This document shows, piece by piece, positions 8,809 to 17,216 of a stretch of 64,000 bases of DNA. Source of the DNA: JAJPKK01 sp963781195 (lineage in GTDB: Bacteria > Pseudomonadota > Alphaproteobacteria > Rhizobiales > Xanthobacteraceae); assembly GCA_963781195.1 (NCBI GenBank), contig CAWAEZ010000010.1, forward strand, positions 391,175-455,174, read 5' to 3'. Position 1 is the stretch's first letter, and every line of letters begins with the position of its first letter. Below the pieces are notes generated by a model that did not search any database, was not told where the DNA came from, and saw nothing but the letters and a program-made list of their open reading frames with translations. The position numbers were made by a program, and so were the translations under genes.

Positions 8809-9269
8809 CACACTGTCACCTTCGAGCTGGCAGTTTCGCTGGCAGGTTCATAAGTCGCGCGCGTCGCACAGGCGGCCACGATGACGACGACCACGACCGC
8901 AGCGGTCAGGAGCACGCCCCACGGAACGACGGAGGTCCAGGCATCGCGGGTGTGCACGAACATGTCGAACGTGGCTAGGATCAGGGCCGCGATCATCGCC
9001 AGCGCGTAGGGCCAGGACGGCCGATCGACCGATCTGCGGCGAACGACGAAGATTTCGATCAGAGCAAATACCAAGGCCCCGTAGCCGACGATGACACCGA
9101 CGGTCACGAGCCAGTCGGAGAAGTCCGCCCACACGATGTCGGCGGTGCGCCAATAGGCCAAATCCGTCGCCAGCGCTCCGAGGAAACACGATGCCGCAAA
9201 GACCAGGAGCAGCGGGTAAAACGGTCTCCGGCGCACGCGCACGGGACGATCAAAAACCTCTTGAGCCAT
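8808..9269 (-). CDS. DUF2231-type integral membrane protein
   Basis: A 153-residue membrane protein with four hydrophobic spans: about 15-34 (LLLVFAASCFLGALATDLAY), 48-68, 85-104 and 115-135. The pattern, with a TDLAYW-type first helix and MIAALILATFDMF third helix, fits DUF2231, a family predicted to sit in the cytoplasmic membrane and sometimes carrying haem-like or redox roles. Translation should start at MAQEV (9269), since the 24 residues available upstream are not membrane-like. Its stop overlaps the start of the PQQ/sorbosone dehydrogenase gene, so the two are probably made together. A role as membrane electron-accepting partner of that enzyme is inference. Confidence 0.75.
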   Translation of the reverse strand: MAQEVFDRPVRVRRRPFYPLLLVFAASCFLGALATDLAYWRTADIVWADFSDWLVTVGVIVGYGALVFALIEIFVVRRRSVDRPSWPYALAMIAALILATFDMFVHTRDAWTSVVPWGVLLTAAVVVVVIVAACATRATYEPASETASSKVTV

Positions 9270-9431
9270 TTGCCAACACCTGCCGTTCCAACGTGTGAAA
9301 CGCGCTTTTGAATGTTGGGTTCCATGGCGGTCGGGGCCCATGCGTCGGTCTATGCGCGCGGGAACACGCTGTCGCCGGAACGCAAAGACGTCAGGTCCGC
9401 GGCCGCCGACGGCCGCGAGGCGTGTTGCCCA

Positions 9432-10235
9432 TCAGCCCGCGGTGTAGCCGCCGTCGGCATAGAGGATGTGGCCGGTGTAGAAGTCCGACGCCCGCGAGGC
9501 GAGGAACAGCAGCGGTCCGGCGAGGTCGGCGGGCTCGCCGAGCCGGCCCTTGGGAACTCGGGCGAGGAAGCCCTTGCGCACCTCGCGGGCGCGCTCGGTG
9601 TCCTCGTACATCCACGCGGTCAGCGGCGAGCGGAACACGGTCGGCCCGAGCGCATTCACGGTGATCCCGGTGTCGCCCCATTCGCAGCCCAGCGCCTTGG
9701 TGATGCCGTCGACGGCCGATTTCGAGGCGCAGTAGGCGGTGTAGCCCGCGGGATGGCCGAGCAGGCCGCGCGCCGACGAGGTGAGGATCACCTTGCCGCC
9801 GCCGCCCTGCTTGAGCATCTGCCGCCCGGCCGCGCGCGCCATCAGCCATGACTGGGTGACGTTGGCATCCATCACCTCGAGAAAATCCTCCGGCTTCTGA
9901 TCGATGATCTTCGCCACTTTGTTGAGGCCGGAAGCCACCACCAGGATGTCGAGCCGGCCGAACTGCGAGACCGCGGCGGCGACGATGGCGTCGCAGTCGG
10001 CCTCGCTGCGCGGGCGCCGCGCCACCACCTCGGTGCGGCCGCCGAGCGCCTCGCATTCCGCCGCCACCTTCCTGAGCTCCTCCTCCCGGCTCGCCGCCAG
10101 CACGACATTGGCCCCGGCCCCGGCGAGCACCTTCGCCGCCAGCGCCCCGAACGCGCCGGTCGCTCCGGTGACGACGGCCGTCTTGCCCCGGACATCGAAC
10201 AGCGCCAGCGGGTTTTTCAGGAAATCATCGGACAT
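9432..10235 (-). CDS. Short-chain dehydrogenase/reductase (SDR)
   Basis: A 267-residue classical SDR, an NAD(P)-dependent oxidoreductase of alcohols, ketones or sugars. The cofactor loop TGATGAFG is at residues 23-30, and the catalytic Ser is in ILTSSARG (about 154). The YxxxK pair is Y168/K172 in YTAYCASK, with the normal 13-residue gap from the serine. The NNAG motif is replaced by VASG at about 100, a mild deviation. The C-terminus (GHILYADGGYTAG) is the common SDR ending. The fold resembles gluconate 5-dehydrogenase and 3-oxoacyl reductase members; substrate is not decided. The ATG at 10235 follows CAGGGAGAGAATACC. Confidence 0.9.
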   Translation of the reverse strand: MSDDFLKNPLALFDVRGKTAVVTGATGAFGALAAKVLAGAGANVVLAASREEELRKVAAECEALGGRTEVVARRPRSEADCDAIVAAAVSQFGRLDILVVASGLNKVAKIIDQKPEDFLEVMDANVTQSWLMARAAGRQMLKQGGGGKVILTSSARGLLGHPAGYTAYCASKSAVDGITKALGCEWGDTGITVNALGPTVFRSPLTAWMYEDTERAREVRKGFLARVPKGRLGEPADLAGPLLFLASRASDFYTGHILYADGGYTAG

Positions 10236-10306
10236 GGGGTATTCTCTCCCTGGGCTGTGCTCTGCTCATGGCCGCGTGAATCGCGATGATCTAAACTCAC
10301 GTCCAT

Positions 10307-10352
10307 CGTCATGGCCGGGCTTGTCCCGGCCATCCCGATTATGGAGGCACGG
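10307..10352 (+). repeat. REP element, left flank of GIY-YIG gene
   Basis: Sequence GTCATGGCCGGGCTTGTCCC followed by GGCCATCCCGATTATGGAGGCACGG. It contains the palindromic core GCCGGGCTTGTCCCGGC, the CCCGAT box and a GGAGGCAC tail. It overlaps the possible translation start of the GIY-YIG gene and is the mirror image of the copy at about 10713-10760. Confidence 0.85.
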
Positions 10353-10673
10353 GTTATTACCAATGTGGCTCTTCGGAACGTGAAACAATTTTACGTCTAC
10401 ATCCTCGCGAGCCGCCCGGGCGGCGCACTGTACGTAGGGGTGACCAACGATCTCGCTCGTCGGATTTACGAGCATCGGCAAAACCGCGTGCCGGGACACA
10501 CCAAGCGTTTTCATATCAATCGCCTGGTTTACTTCGAAGTCTATGACTCGCCTACGCTCGCCATCCAACGTGAAAAGAATATCAAACACTGGCCCAGGAC
10601 ATGGAAGACCAATCTCGTTGCTCAAGCGAATGCGGCATGGCGTGACTTATACGACGACATTGCGTCGCCGTAG
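10341..10673 (+). CDS. Small GIY-YIG nuclease domain protein
   Basis: A 110-residue stand-alone GIY-YIG endonuclease domain of the UPF0213/YhbQ-like type. The GIY strand is FYVYI (about 17-21) and the YIG strand LYVGVTNDLARRIYEH (30-45). Conserved basic and polar residues follow, with EVYDSPTLAIQREKNIKHW (about 74-92) holding the catalytic-type glutamate. Such proteins nick or cut DNA, but the biological role of the stand-alone bacterial ones is largely unsettled. The start is uncertain: ATG 10311 would translate the REP into MAGLVPAIPI, ATG 10341 is inside the REP tail, and GTG 10380 begins right at the domain. REP copies in opposite orientation bracket the gene. GC content is lower than in neighbouring genes, hinting at mobility. 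Confidence 0.88.
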   Translation: MEARVITNVALRNVKQFYVYILASRPGGALYVGVTNDLARRIYEHRQNRVPGHTKRFHINRLVYFEVYDSPTLAIQREKNIKHWPRTWKTNLVAQANAAWRDLYDDIASP

Positions 10674-10712
10674 CTTGGCAACGCACGGGGCACTGAAGCG
10701 CAGCGTGCTAAG

Positions 10713-10760
10713 GCGGTGCCTCCCTGATCGGGACCGCCGGGACAAGCCCGGCGGTGACGC
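10713..10760 (-). repeat. REP element, right flank of GIY-YIG gene (inverted copy)
   Basis: On the complementary strand this reads GCGTCACCGCCGGGCTTGTC, then CCGGCGGTCCCGATCAGGGAGGCACCG. It aligns over about 45 bases with the left copy (10307-10352), including the GGAGGCAC tail, so the GIY-YIG gene lies within a pair of inverted REPs. Confidence 0.85.
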
Positions 10761-10802
10761 TTTCGCGAGAACATGGGTCCCTTATCTTTGCTTCCCTTAT
10801 TT

Positions 10803-11145
10803 CTACTTCGGCGGCGCGGAGATCGCGACCAGCATGGTGACGACGTCGTTGGTGCGGTTGATCACTTCGCGGGATTCGTTGGGGCCGATGTAGCAGCTGT
10901 CGTTCGGCTTGAGCACGGTCTCGGTGCCGCCGGCGATCACGGTGAGTTCGCCGGACAGGATGAAATACACCTTCTCGGTGGGCGAGGAGTTCGGGCCCGG
11001 CGCCGCCGCCGGGGAGGAAATGCGACAGTCCCATTACGAACTGCTTGGGTCCGCCGGCCTCGGCGCCGAACAGGCGCACCGAGGTGTAGGCGCGATGGTT
11101 GGGCACCTCGTATGGCTTGGCGTCGGCAAAGCGTTTCAAGTCCAT
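10803..11145 (-). pseudogene. Small cupin-domain protein, one-base frame break near 10993-10998
   Basis: A single-domain cupin of about 113 residues. The reading frame begins MDLKRFADAKPYEVPNHRAY (ATG behind AAGGGAGTCGTTCTG). It runs through VMGLSHFLPGGGAGP and then leaves the cupin frame. Reading on in the other frame gives NSSPTEKVYFILSGELTV, then KPNDSCYIGPNESREVINRT and AISAPPK before a stop, an unbroken beta-barrel half. One extra base in the GGGCCC run at 10993-10998 restores the whole protein. The metal-binding set is incomplete, with no clear first-motif His-His pair, so it may bind a ligand without catalysis. Whether the indel is biological or a sequencing error cannot be told here. 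Confidence 0.75.
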
Positions 11146-11773
11146 CAGAACGACTCCCTTCTCGATGCGGTTTCAGCTGGTGGGATCGGTGATTCGCGAA
11201 GCGACGGATGATGCAGCCGTCGCCACGGTCCGAATTTCCCGGAAAGAACGCGACGCGCAGCGCTGCGCTCGATCTTCGATCGTCGCAACGCGGGCGATCG
11301 GGGACCGGCAGCCGAAACGATAGGTCAGGGTGCAGGACCCCGTTCCATGGTCGCGGGTGTCCTCGAACGCCACACCACGGCTCGGCTTGGTCAACTGGGC
11401 CCTCCCTGAAGGGTCACCGCGATCGCGCTTGTGCGCGGGCGGCGTCGGTGCACGAGGTTTGACCACCCAATAGCTCCGATGCTCGTCGTCTCGCAAGGCT
11501 CGGCGAAGGGCCGGTGGCGAACCTGCAGGGCGAAGGCCTGTATGGCGAAGGCCTGAATGGCGAAGGCCGTACGGTGGAGACCTCGATGGCGAAGGCCTGT
11601 ATGGCGGGGGCCGTTTGGCGGAGACCTCTATGGCGAAGGCGGTACGGAGGAGCCTTGCGCCGCGGCATGTCGACGGTGGCCGCGCGATCGCACCCCCGGC
11701 CTCCGCCGGCTGCACGCTTTCTTCACCTTGACGCCGCAATTATGTGTCCGGTTGCCTGAGGAGAGGGGTGCGC
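11146..11773. other. Gene-free stretch with a tandem array
   Basis: About 630 bases between the cupin and the CAP lipoprotein. Several open frames cross it on both strands, but their proteins are Arg/Pro-rich and look like chance frames of GC-rich DNA. The only structure I can support is the 15-bp tandem array at 11529-11648. Confidence 0.55.
11529..11648. repeat. Degenerate 15-bp tandem array (GGCGAAGGCCTGTAT)
   Basis: Copies at 11529, 11544 and 11559 are nearly identical 15-mers of the form GGCGAAGGCCTGTAT. They are followed by diverged units (GGTGGAGACCTCGAT-like), another good copy near 11588 and further degenerate ones to about 11648. On the + strand the good copies spell a repeated Gly-Glu-Gly-Leu-Tyr pentapeptide, but no believable gene contains it. 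Confidence 0.75.
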
Positions 11774-12289
11774 ATGACTTTGTCCGATCGCCTGCGGCTC
11801 GCAGCGCTTGTCGCGCTGACGGGACTTGCCGCCTGCACCGGCGATCCGGTGCAGGAGCAGCCGTCGTTCTACCGCAGCATGGCGAGCGCCGAGGCGCAGG
11901 TCGACGGCCCCACGGCGGCGTCGATGATCACGGGCTATCGCCACAATAACGGGCTCGGCGCTGTCCAGGTCGACCCCGATCTCATGCGGCTCGCGCTGGA
12001 GCGGGCCCGCGCCATGGCGTCCCACGACAAGCTCGACCGCGGCCCCAGCCGCGAATTCGCCAAGAGCATCGCCGGGGCGGGTTTCAACCCCAAGCAGACG
12101 GTGGAGAACATCAGCGCCGGCTACCACACCCTGGCGGAGGCGTTTTCCGGCTGGCGCGATTCGCCGCCGCACCGCGCCAACATGCTCAACGCCGGCGCCA
12201 ACCGCCTCGGCATCGCCGCCGTCTATGCTCCCCAGTCGAAATACAAGGTGTTCTGGGCGCTGATCATGGCCACCAAGGACAGCGGCTGA
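11774..12289 (+). CDS. CAP-domain lipoprotein
   Basis: A 171-residue protein with a lipoprotein signal: the hydrophobic stretch LAALVALTGL precedes the lipobox-like LAAC (Cys about 20). Lipidation would anchor it to a membrane in the periplasm. The rest is a SCP/CAP domain (cysteine-rich secretory/antigen 5/PR-1 family): MITGYRHNNGLGAVQVDPDLM, ARAMASHDKLDRGP, AGFNPKQTVENISAGY and FSGWRDSPPHRANMLN with the paired His residues. Bacterial CAP proteins are secreted, of mostly unknown enzymatic role. The ATG at 11774 follows GAGGAGAGGGG, and an upstream in-frame GTG/TTG region lacks a signal. The DUF3617 protein gene follows 83 bases downstream. Confidence 0.88.
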   Translation: MTLSDRLRLAALVALTGLAACTGDPVQEQPSFYRSMASAEAQVDGPTAASMITGYRHNNGLGAVQVDPDLMRLALERARAMASHDKLDRGPSREFAKSIAGAGFNPKQTVENISAGYHTLAEAFSGWRDSPPHRANMLNAGANRLGIAAVYAPQSKYKVFWALIMATKDSG

Positions 12290-12372
12290 TAAAACGGCAT
12301 GCCGCGCCCGAAGCGCGCGGTGCAGGCGCGGCCGAAGGCAGCGCAACGGTCGTACGGTTCCAGGGGGCTCGG

Positions 12373-12885
12373 ATGCGAAGGTTCGGTGCGGTGTGCGTGC
12401 TCGCGGTGCTCGCGGTTCCGGCGGCGGCGGCCGACCTGCCGTTGCGCAAGTCGGGCCTGTGGGACATCAAGCTCAGCATCGAGGGCCGGCCCATCGCCCA
12501 GTCGTTCCAGCAATGCGTCGACCCCGAGACCGACGCCATCATGCAGGCGAGCGCCAGCAACATCGGGAGCCAGAGCTGCTCGAAGCGCGACATCGTGAAG
12601 TCCGGGGACAGGATGACGATCGATTCCGTGTGCAACGTCGCCGGCAAGACCGCGACCTCCCACGCGGTGGTCACCGGCTCCTTCGACAGCGCCTACTCGA
12701 TGACGGTGGCCTCCCAGAGCGACGCCGGAACCATCAACCTCACGGTCGCCGGCAAGTGGCTCGGCCCCTGCGAGGCGGGCCAGAAGCCCGGCGACCTCAT
12801 CCTTCCCGGCGGCATGAAGCTCAACCTGCGCGACATGGCGGGCCGCGGCGGCGCGCTGGGCGGCGCCCCGCCGGTGCCGCGGTAG
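12373..12885 (+). CDS. Exported DUF3617-family protein
   Basis: A 170-residue protein with a short signal peptide (FGAVCVLAVLAVPAAAADLP). The mature part has the DUF3617 layout: RKSGLWDIKLSIEG at the start, a QQCVDPETD segment with the first Cys, QSCSKRDIVKSGDRMTIDSVC in the middle, and a beta-rich second half ending in WLGPCEAGQKPGD. Four or more cysteines suggest disulfides in the periplasm. The family occurs widely in proteobacteria without a known biochemical activity. The gene is on the same strand as the CAP lipoprotein just upstream. Confidence 0.8.
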   Translation: MRRFGAVCVLAVLAVPAAAADLPLRKSGLWDIKLSIEGRPIAQSFQQCVDPETDAIMQASASNIGSQSCSKRDIVKSGDRMTIDSVCNVAGKTATSHAVVTGSFDSAYSMTVASQSDAGTINLTVAGKWLGPCEAGQKPGDLILPGGMKLNLRDMAGRGGALGGAPPVPR

Positions 12886-12937
12886 GGCGCGGGGCCGGCC
12901 GGCGCGGTATTCCGCGTGTAGGCAAAAACCCAACGCC

Positions 12938-13061
12938 GTCATCGCCCGGCTTGATCGGCTTGACCCCGATCATCGGGCCAACGCGACCTCCCCCGCCGCC
13001 CACGAAGTAGGCACCGTGCCGTACGATCGGGATGGCCGGGACGAGCCCGGCCACGACGCAT
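12938..13061. repeat. Inverted pair of REP elements (BIME-like)
   Basis: The left copy (about 12938-12979) reads GTCATCGCCCGGCTTGATCG with a diverged core, then CCCCGATCATCGGGCC. The right copy (about 13010-13061) is in the opposite orientation. On the complement it reads GTGGCCGGGCTCGTCCCGGC, then CATCCCGATCGTACGGCACGG. The head-to-head pair lies between two convergent genes, DUF3617 and the alpha/beta hydrolase. Confidence 0.75.
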
Positions 13062-13071
13062 GGCATAATCC

Positions 13072-13950
13072 CTACCGCCCGAGGATCGAGCCGGCCATGG
13101 CACGAGGATCGCGGGTCGGCCACTTGCCGATCTCGACGGCCTGGAAGAACGCGTCGAGATGCCCGTTGAAGACGTCGGGCTCGTCGAGATTGATGGCGTG
13201 GCCGCTGTTCGGGATCACCGCGAGGCCGGCCGTCGCGATCGTCTTCTTCATCAGGATGCCCGGCTCCAGGCACGACCAGTCCTCGTCGCCGGTGATGATC
13301 AGGGTCGGCGCCGTGATATTCTTCATCTCCTCGGTGAGGTCGTAGAGCGACGGTCGGCGGCTCTGCACGCCGCGCAGCGTCATCGCCGCGCCGGTCGTCG
13401 AATGCTCCGCGAGCTGGTCGGCGAATTCGCGCCAGCCGCGCGGGTCCTTGTTCTGCTGCTGGACCCGCGACGGCCCGAGGGCATAGGCCTCGGCCGCCTT
13501 GGCCATGCCGAGCTCTTCAAAACGGGCGGCGCTCGCCTCGGCCTCGGCGGTGAATTGCGACCGCGACGACGGCTGGGCGCCGTAGCCGCAGCCGGCGATG
13601 ACGAGCGATCGGGCGCGGTCGGGATAGGTGAAGCCGAAATGGATGGTCGCGAAGCCGCCCATGGAAAGGCCGACGATGTGCGCCTTGTCGATTCCGAGGG
13701 CATCGAGCACCGTGCGGATGTCGTCACGGGCGCGGGCTTGCGAATAGCGCGCGACGTCGTCCGGCACGTCGGACGGCGGATAGCCGCGGGCGTTGTAGGC
13801 GATGCACCGGTAGTGCCGGCCGAAATGGCGAAGCTGCGCCTCCCACGAGCGCACGTCGCCGGCGAACTCGTGCACGAACACGATGGGAATCCCGGTTCCG
13901 ACCTCGTGGTAATAAAGCTTCACGCCGTCGTCGGTGGTGAGATGGGGCAT
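13072..13950 (-). CDS. Alpha/beta hydrolase
   Basis: A 292-residue alpha/beta-hydrolase of the epoxide hydrolase/lactonase type. The oxyanion strand is IVFVHEFAGDVRSW (about 24-36), the nucleophile elbow GLSMGG puts Ser at residue 96, the acid is in IITGDEDWSCLEPG, and the base is His in IPNSGHAINLDEPD. There is no signal peptide, so it should act in the cytoplasm on an ester, lactone or similar bond. Translation starts at MPHLTTDDGV. A much longer open frame runs upstream on this strand through the MFS gene, but that extension is not protein-like. Substrate is not predictable. Confidence 0.9.
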   Translation of the reverse strand: MPHLTTDDGVKLYYHEVGTGIPIVFVHEFAGDVRSWEAQLRHFGRHYRCIAYNARGYPPSDVPDDVARYSQARARDDIRTVLDALGIDKAHIVGLSMGGFATIHFGFTYPDRARSLVIAGCGYGAQPSSRSQFTAEAEASAARFEELGMAKAAEAYALGPSRVQQQNKDPRGWREFADQLAEHSTTGAAMTLRGVQSRRPSLYDLTEEMKNITAPTLIITGDEDWSCLEPGILMKKTIATAGLAVIPNSGHAINLDEPDVFNGHLDAFFQAVEIGKWPTRDPRAMAGSILGR

Positions 13951-14063
13951 GGCGGGATCCTGGGTGAAGATCGGGAAGGCGCCGCGCCGGAGCACGGCTT
14001 CGACGCCATACCCCATCCGCGCACGAAATTCATCCTCCTCGCGGCAAGCCGCGCCGGGACGGA

Positions 14064-15524
14064 TCAGGCGTCCTCGGCGCTGGGCGCGCCGGCCGGACTG
14101 TTGGAACGCAGCGGCTTCTCCACCATCAGTGCCAGCGCGACCAGCGAAATCGCGAGGCTTGCAGCGCTCGCATAGAAGATGCGCGCGAAGCCGACGGCCG
14201 GAACGACGAGGTCGGTGACGCCGCGGACATGCTCGTCGGCCGCCCCCGCCAGCACAACCGCGCCGAAGATCGCCACCAGCATGGTCGCGCCGAGATTGCG
14301 CAGGAAGCTCAGCGTGCCGACCGCGGTGCCGAGGTGATGCACGGCGACGGTGTTTTGCAGCGCCACCATGGCGAGCGGCGGCACCGGGCCGAAGCCGATG
14401 CCGAGCACCGCGAGCAGCACCTCGACCGACCACGGATCGAGCGCGCGCGCGTTCCACCCCATGGTCAGAAGCGTCGCGATGGCGAGGACGAGCCCGCACA
14501 TCGGCAGGCGCTTGTAGTGGGTGACGCGGCCGAGCAACTGCCCGGTGAAGCCGGCGCTGGTGTTGAGCGTGACCATGATGACCATGAGGCTGAGGCCTGC
14601 GGCGGTTGCGGACAGGCCCAGCACGCTCTGCAGGTAGGTCGGCATGAAGACGTTGAGGCCGACGATCGGTGCCCACCCGAAGGTGTTGGCGACCAGCGCG
14701 CAACGCGCCACCGGGTCGGACAGGATCGAGATCGGGATCAGCGGCTCCGGGGCGGTGCGCAGGCGCATGACGAACAGGACACCGAGCGTGAGGCCGCTGC
14801 CGGCAAAGCCGAGCGTTTGCGGCGACAGCCAGGGATAGCGGGTGCCGCCCATGGTGAGGGCGAGCATGAAGGCGACGCTCGCCGCGACGATGAGCACGGC
14901 GCCGGCGATGTCCAGCCGGTGCGAGCGTTCGTGGCGCGGCAGCCGGCGCAGCCACGTCGAGGTGAGCCCGAGCGCGACGACCCCGAGGGGGATGTTGAGC
15001 CAGAAGATCGCCGACCAGTGCACATAGTCCGAGATGAAGCCGCCGAGCACCGGGCCGCAGGCGCCCGCGGTCGTGTAGGTCGCCGAGAACCAGGCATAAT
15101 ATCGGCCGCGGTCCTTGGGCGCCGCGAGGTCGCCGAGCACCGCCATGCCCATCGAGGTGAGGCCGCCGCCGCCGAGGCCGTGCACCACCCGCCCGGCGAT
15201 CAGCACCATCAGGTTGGGCGAGAGCGCACAGATGAGCGACCCTGCCATGTGCACGACCAGGGCCGCGATGACGGTGACGCGGCGGCCGTGGATATCGCTG
15301 ATCTTGCCGTAGAGCGGCGTCACCGCCGTCGAGGCGATGAGGTAAGCCGTTATCAACCATGGCAGCAGATGCACGTCGCCGAGGTCGCGGCCGATGGTCG
15401 GCAGCGCGCTCGCGAGGATGGTGGCGTCGAGCGAGCCCATGAACACCGGCAGCAGGATGCCGAACATGATCTGCCGGGCCTCGCGGTGGGTCAGCGGCAG
15501 TGGCGCAGCGGCGGCGGCATCCAT
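14064..15524 (-). CDS. DHA2-family MFS drug exporter (14 TM)
   Basis: A 486-residue major facilitator of the EmrB/QacA (DHA2) group, exporting drugs or amphipathic compounds by proton antiport. It begins with ARQIMFGILLPVFMGSLDATILASALPTIGRDL, the TM1 motif of the group with the conserved Asp. YLIASTAVTPLYGKISDIHGRR holds motif A, and RVVHGLGGGGLTSMGMAV plus YTTAGACGPVLGGFI match the antiporter motif C region. About 14 hydrophobic spans can be counted. The ATG at 15524 is preferred; a GTG four codons upstream also exists. No EmrA-like adaptor or regulator is adjacent. Confidence 0.9.
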   Translation of the reverse strand: MDAAAAAPLPLTHREARQIMFGILLPVFMGSLDATILASALPTIGRDLGDVHLLPWLITAYLIASTAVTPLYGKISDIHGRRVTVIAALVVHMAGSLICALSPNLMVLIAGRVVHGLGGGGLTSMGMAVLGDLAAPKDRGRYYAWFSATYTTAGACGPVLGGFISDYVHWSAIFWLNIPLGVVALGLTSTWLRRLPRHERSHRLDIAGAVLIVAASVAFMLALTMGGTRYPWLSPQTLGFAGSGLTLGVLFVMRLRTAPEPLIPISILSDPVARCALVANTFGWAPIVGLNVFMPTYLQSVLGLSATAAGLSLMVIMVTLNTSAGFTGQLLGRVTHYKRLPMCGLVLAIATLLTMGWNARALDPWSVEVLLAVLGIGFGPVPPLAMVALQNTVAVHHLGTAVGTLSFLRNLGATMLVAIFGAVVLAGAADEHVRGVTDLVVPAVGFARIFYASAASLAISLVALALMVEKPLRSNSPAGAPSAEDA

Positions 15525-15902
15525 GGAACTTTTCACCGGCGGGTCCAGGGGCCCCGGTCTGGAAAATCGGCCGGGCCGTGCTTATCTGCCGACCGCGTCG
15601 GGGGCGCGCAAGCGATTCTAGTTCGTTCGAGCGAGGCGGCGGGGGAAGGCATAGGCAGTATCCCCGCAAACCGATCCGTCGGTCGCGTCCCTGGGCGCAG
15701 TCCAATGGTTCCATTGCGGAATTTACCCGTCGTGGGTTGCGGCGGGGGCGATCACGAACGGATGGACCATGGATCGAACGCGATATGGCTGCCCGGTGGC
15801 CCTGCGCCCCGAAGCGGCAGGGAACCTGTGCCGTCATTCCGGGTTTGCACCTTCGTCCTTGCGTAACCCGGCAGCGCGTGTTGTGCCGGCCGGTGGTTTT
15901 CG
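15525..15902. other. Divergent promoter region between MFS exporter and egtB
   Basis: About 380 bases between the divergent starts. I see no real gene and no strong palindrome. It must contain promoters for both sides, but I cannot name reliable -35/-10 elements. Confidence 0.5.
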
Positions 15903-17183
15903 ATGACTTCCGTCCACCTCGCTCCCGCCTCCTCGACGTCGGACCGACCGCAGACCCCCGGCGAGCCGGCCCGGCTCTGGCCGGAGCGCCGCGACCGCCA
16001 TCGGGCCGAGGGGTGGCTGCGCGCCTATCGCACGGTGCGCCAGGAGACCGAGCGCCGCGCCGCCGGACTTTCGGCGGAGGACCAGTGCATCCAGTCGATG
16101 CCGGATGCGAGCCCGACCAAGTGGCATCGCGCCCACACCACCTGGTTCTTCGAGCAGTTCGTGCTGACGCCGCATGCGCCCGACTACCGGCCGTTCGACG
16201 ATCGGTTCGCCTATCTGTTCAACTCGTACTACGTCGCCGTCGGCGAACGGCATGCGCGGCCAAAGCGCGGGCTGGTGACGCGTCCGAACTGCGATGAGGT
16301 GACGCGGTATCGCGCCCACGTGGACGCCGCCATGGAGGCGCTGATCGGCGCGTCGTCGGGGGACGCCCTCGCCGGCCTCGCCGACCTCCTCGAGATCGGG
16401 CTCCATCACGAGCAGCAACACCAGGAATTGTTGCTGACCGACATCCTGCATGCATTTTCGGAGAATCCGACGGCACCCGCCTGCGACCCGTCGTTCCGGT
16501 GGCCGCGTGCGGCGAAGGGCGATGGCTTCTGCACGCTCGCCGAGGGGATTCACACGATCGGGCACCAGACCGAAGCGTTCGCGTTCGACAACGAGACCCC
16601 GGCGCACCGCGAGCTGGTCGGGCCGGTGCGCCTGTCCCGCGCGCTCGTGCGCAACGGCGAATGGCTCGCCTTCATCGCCGACGGCGGCTACGCGCGGCCG
16701 GACCTGTGGCTCTCGGACGGCTGGGCGACGGCGTGCGCCGAAGGGTGGACGGCGCCGGGCCATTGGCGCTGCATCGACGGAACCTGGCACGCCTTCACGC
16801 TCGCCGGACTGCAGGAAATCGACCCTGATCTGCCGGTCTGCCACGTCAGCTACTACGAGGCCGATGCGTTCGCCCGGTGGAGCGGCAAGCATCTGCCGAG
16901 CGAGGCGGAATGGGAGGTCGCGGCACGCGGCGGCGCGCTCGACGACGCCTTCGGCGTTGTCTGGCAGTGGACGCGCAGCGCCTATTCCCCCTACCCCGCC
17001 TACCAGCCGGTCGCCGGTGCGCTCGGCGAATACAACGGCAAGTTCATGGTGAACCAGATGGTGCTGCGCGGCTCTTCGCTCGCGACCCCTGCGGGCCACG
17101 CCCGCGTGAGCTACCGCAATTTCTTCCCCCCGACCGCGCGCTGGCAGTTCAGCGGGCTGCGGCTGGCCGATTTCGCCGCCTGA
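15903..17183 (+). CDS. egtB: Ergothioneine synthase EgtB
   Basis: A 426-residue non-haem iron sulfoxide synthase that joins hercynine and a thiol (gamma-glutamylcysteine or cysteine) with O2 in ergothioneine synthesis. The N-terminal DinB-like domain holds the iron ligands: WHRAHTTWFFEQF (His 75/78) and HHEQQHQELLLTDI (His 169 and His 173 by count). The C-terminal sulfatase-modifying-factor-like domain includes HTIGHQTEAFAFDNETP, WQWTRSAYSPYPAY and the closing RARWQFSG-type segment TARWQFSGLRLADF. It is cytoplasmic. The egtD gene starts 33 bases downstream, so the two form one operon. No egtA, egtC or egtE homologue is adjacent. Confidence 0.95.
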   Translation: MTSVHLAPASSTSDRPQTPGEPARLWPERRDRHRAEGWLRAYRTVRQETERRAAGLSAEDQCIQSMPDASPTKWHRAHTTWFFEQFVLTPHAPDYRPFDDRFAYLFNSYYVAVGERHARPKRGLVTRPNCDEVTRYRAHVDAAMEALIGASSGDALAGLADLLEIGLHHEQQHQELLLTDILHAFSENPTAPACDPSFRWPRAAKGDGFCTLAEGIHTIGHQTEAFAFDNETPAHRELVGPVRLSRALVRNGEWLAFIADGGYARPDLWLSDGWATACAEGWTAPGHWRCIDGTWHAFTLAGLQEIDPDLPVCHVSYYEADAFARWSGKHLPSEAEWEVAARGGALDDAFGVVWQWTRSAYSPYPAYQPVAGALGEYNGKFMVNQMVLRGSSLATPAGHARVSYRNFFPPTARWQFSGLRLADFAA

Positions 17184-17216
17184 GCGCCGATACCGTTTCT
17201 TTGGAGTGACCCCGCC

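Noticed and set aside
11529..11648. Possible pentapeptide-repeat or glycine-rich small protein
   Set aside because: The repeat breaks frame after a few units and no start, ribosome-binding site or conserved flank supports translation.
11173..11739. A 188-codon minus-strand frame in the gap before the CAP lipoprotein
   Set aside because: Low-complexity Arg/Pro/Ser sequence that includes the tandem array; no family features.
13951..15837. Long N-terminal extension of the alpha/beta hydrolase frame through the MFS gene
   Set aside because: The extension is Arg/Ala/His-rich noise; the real MFS protein lies in another frame on the same strand and the hydrolase starts at 13950.
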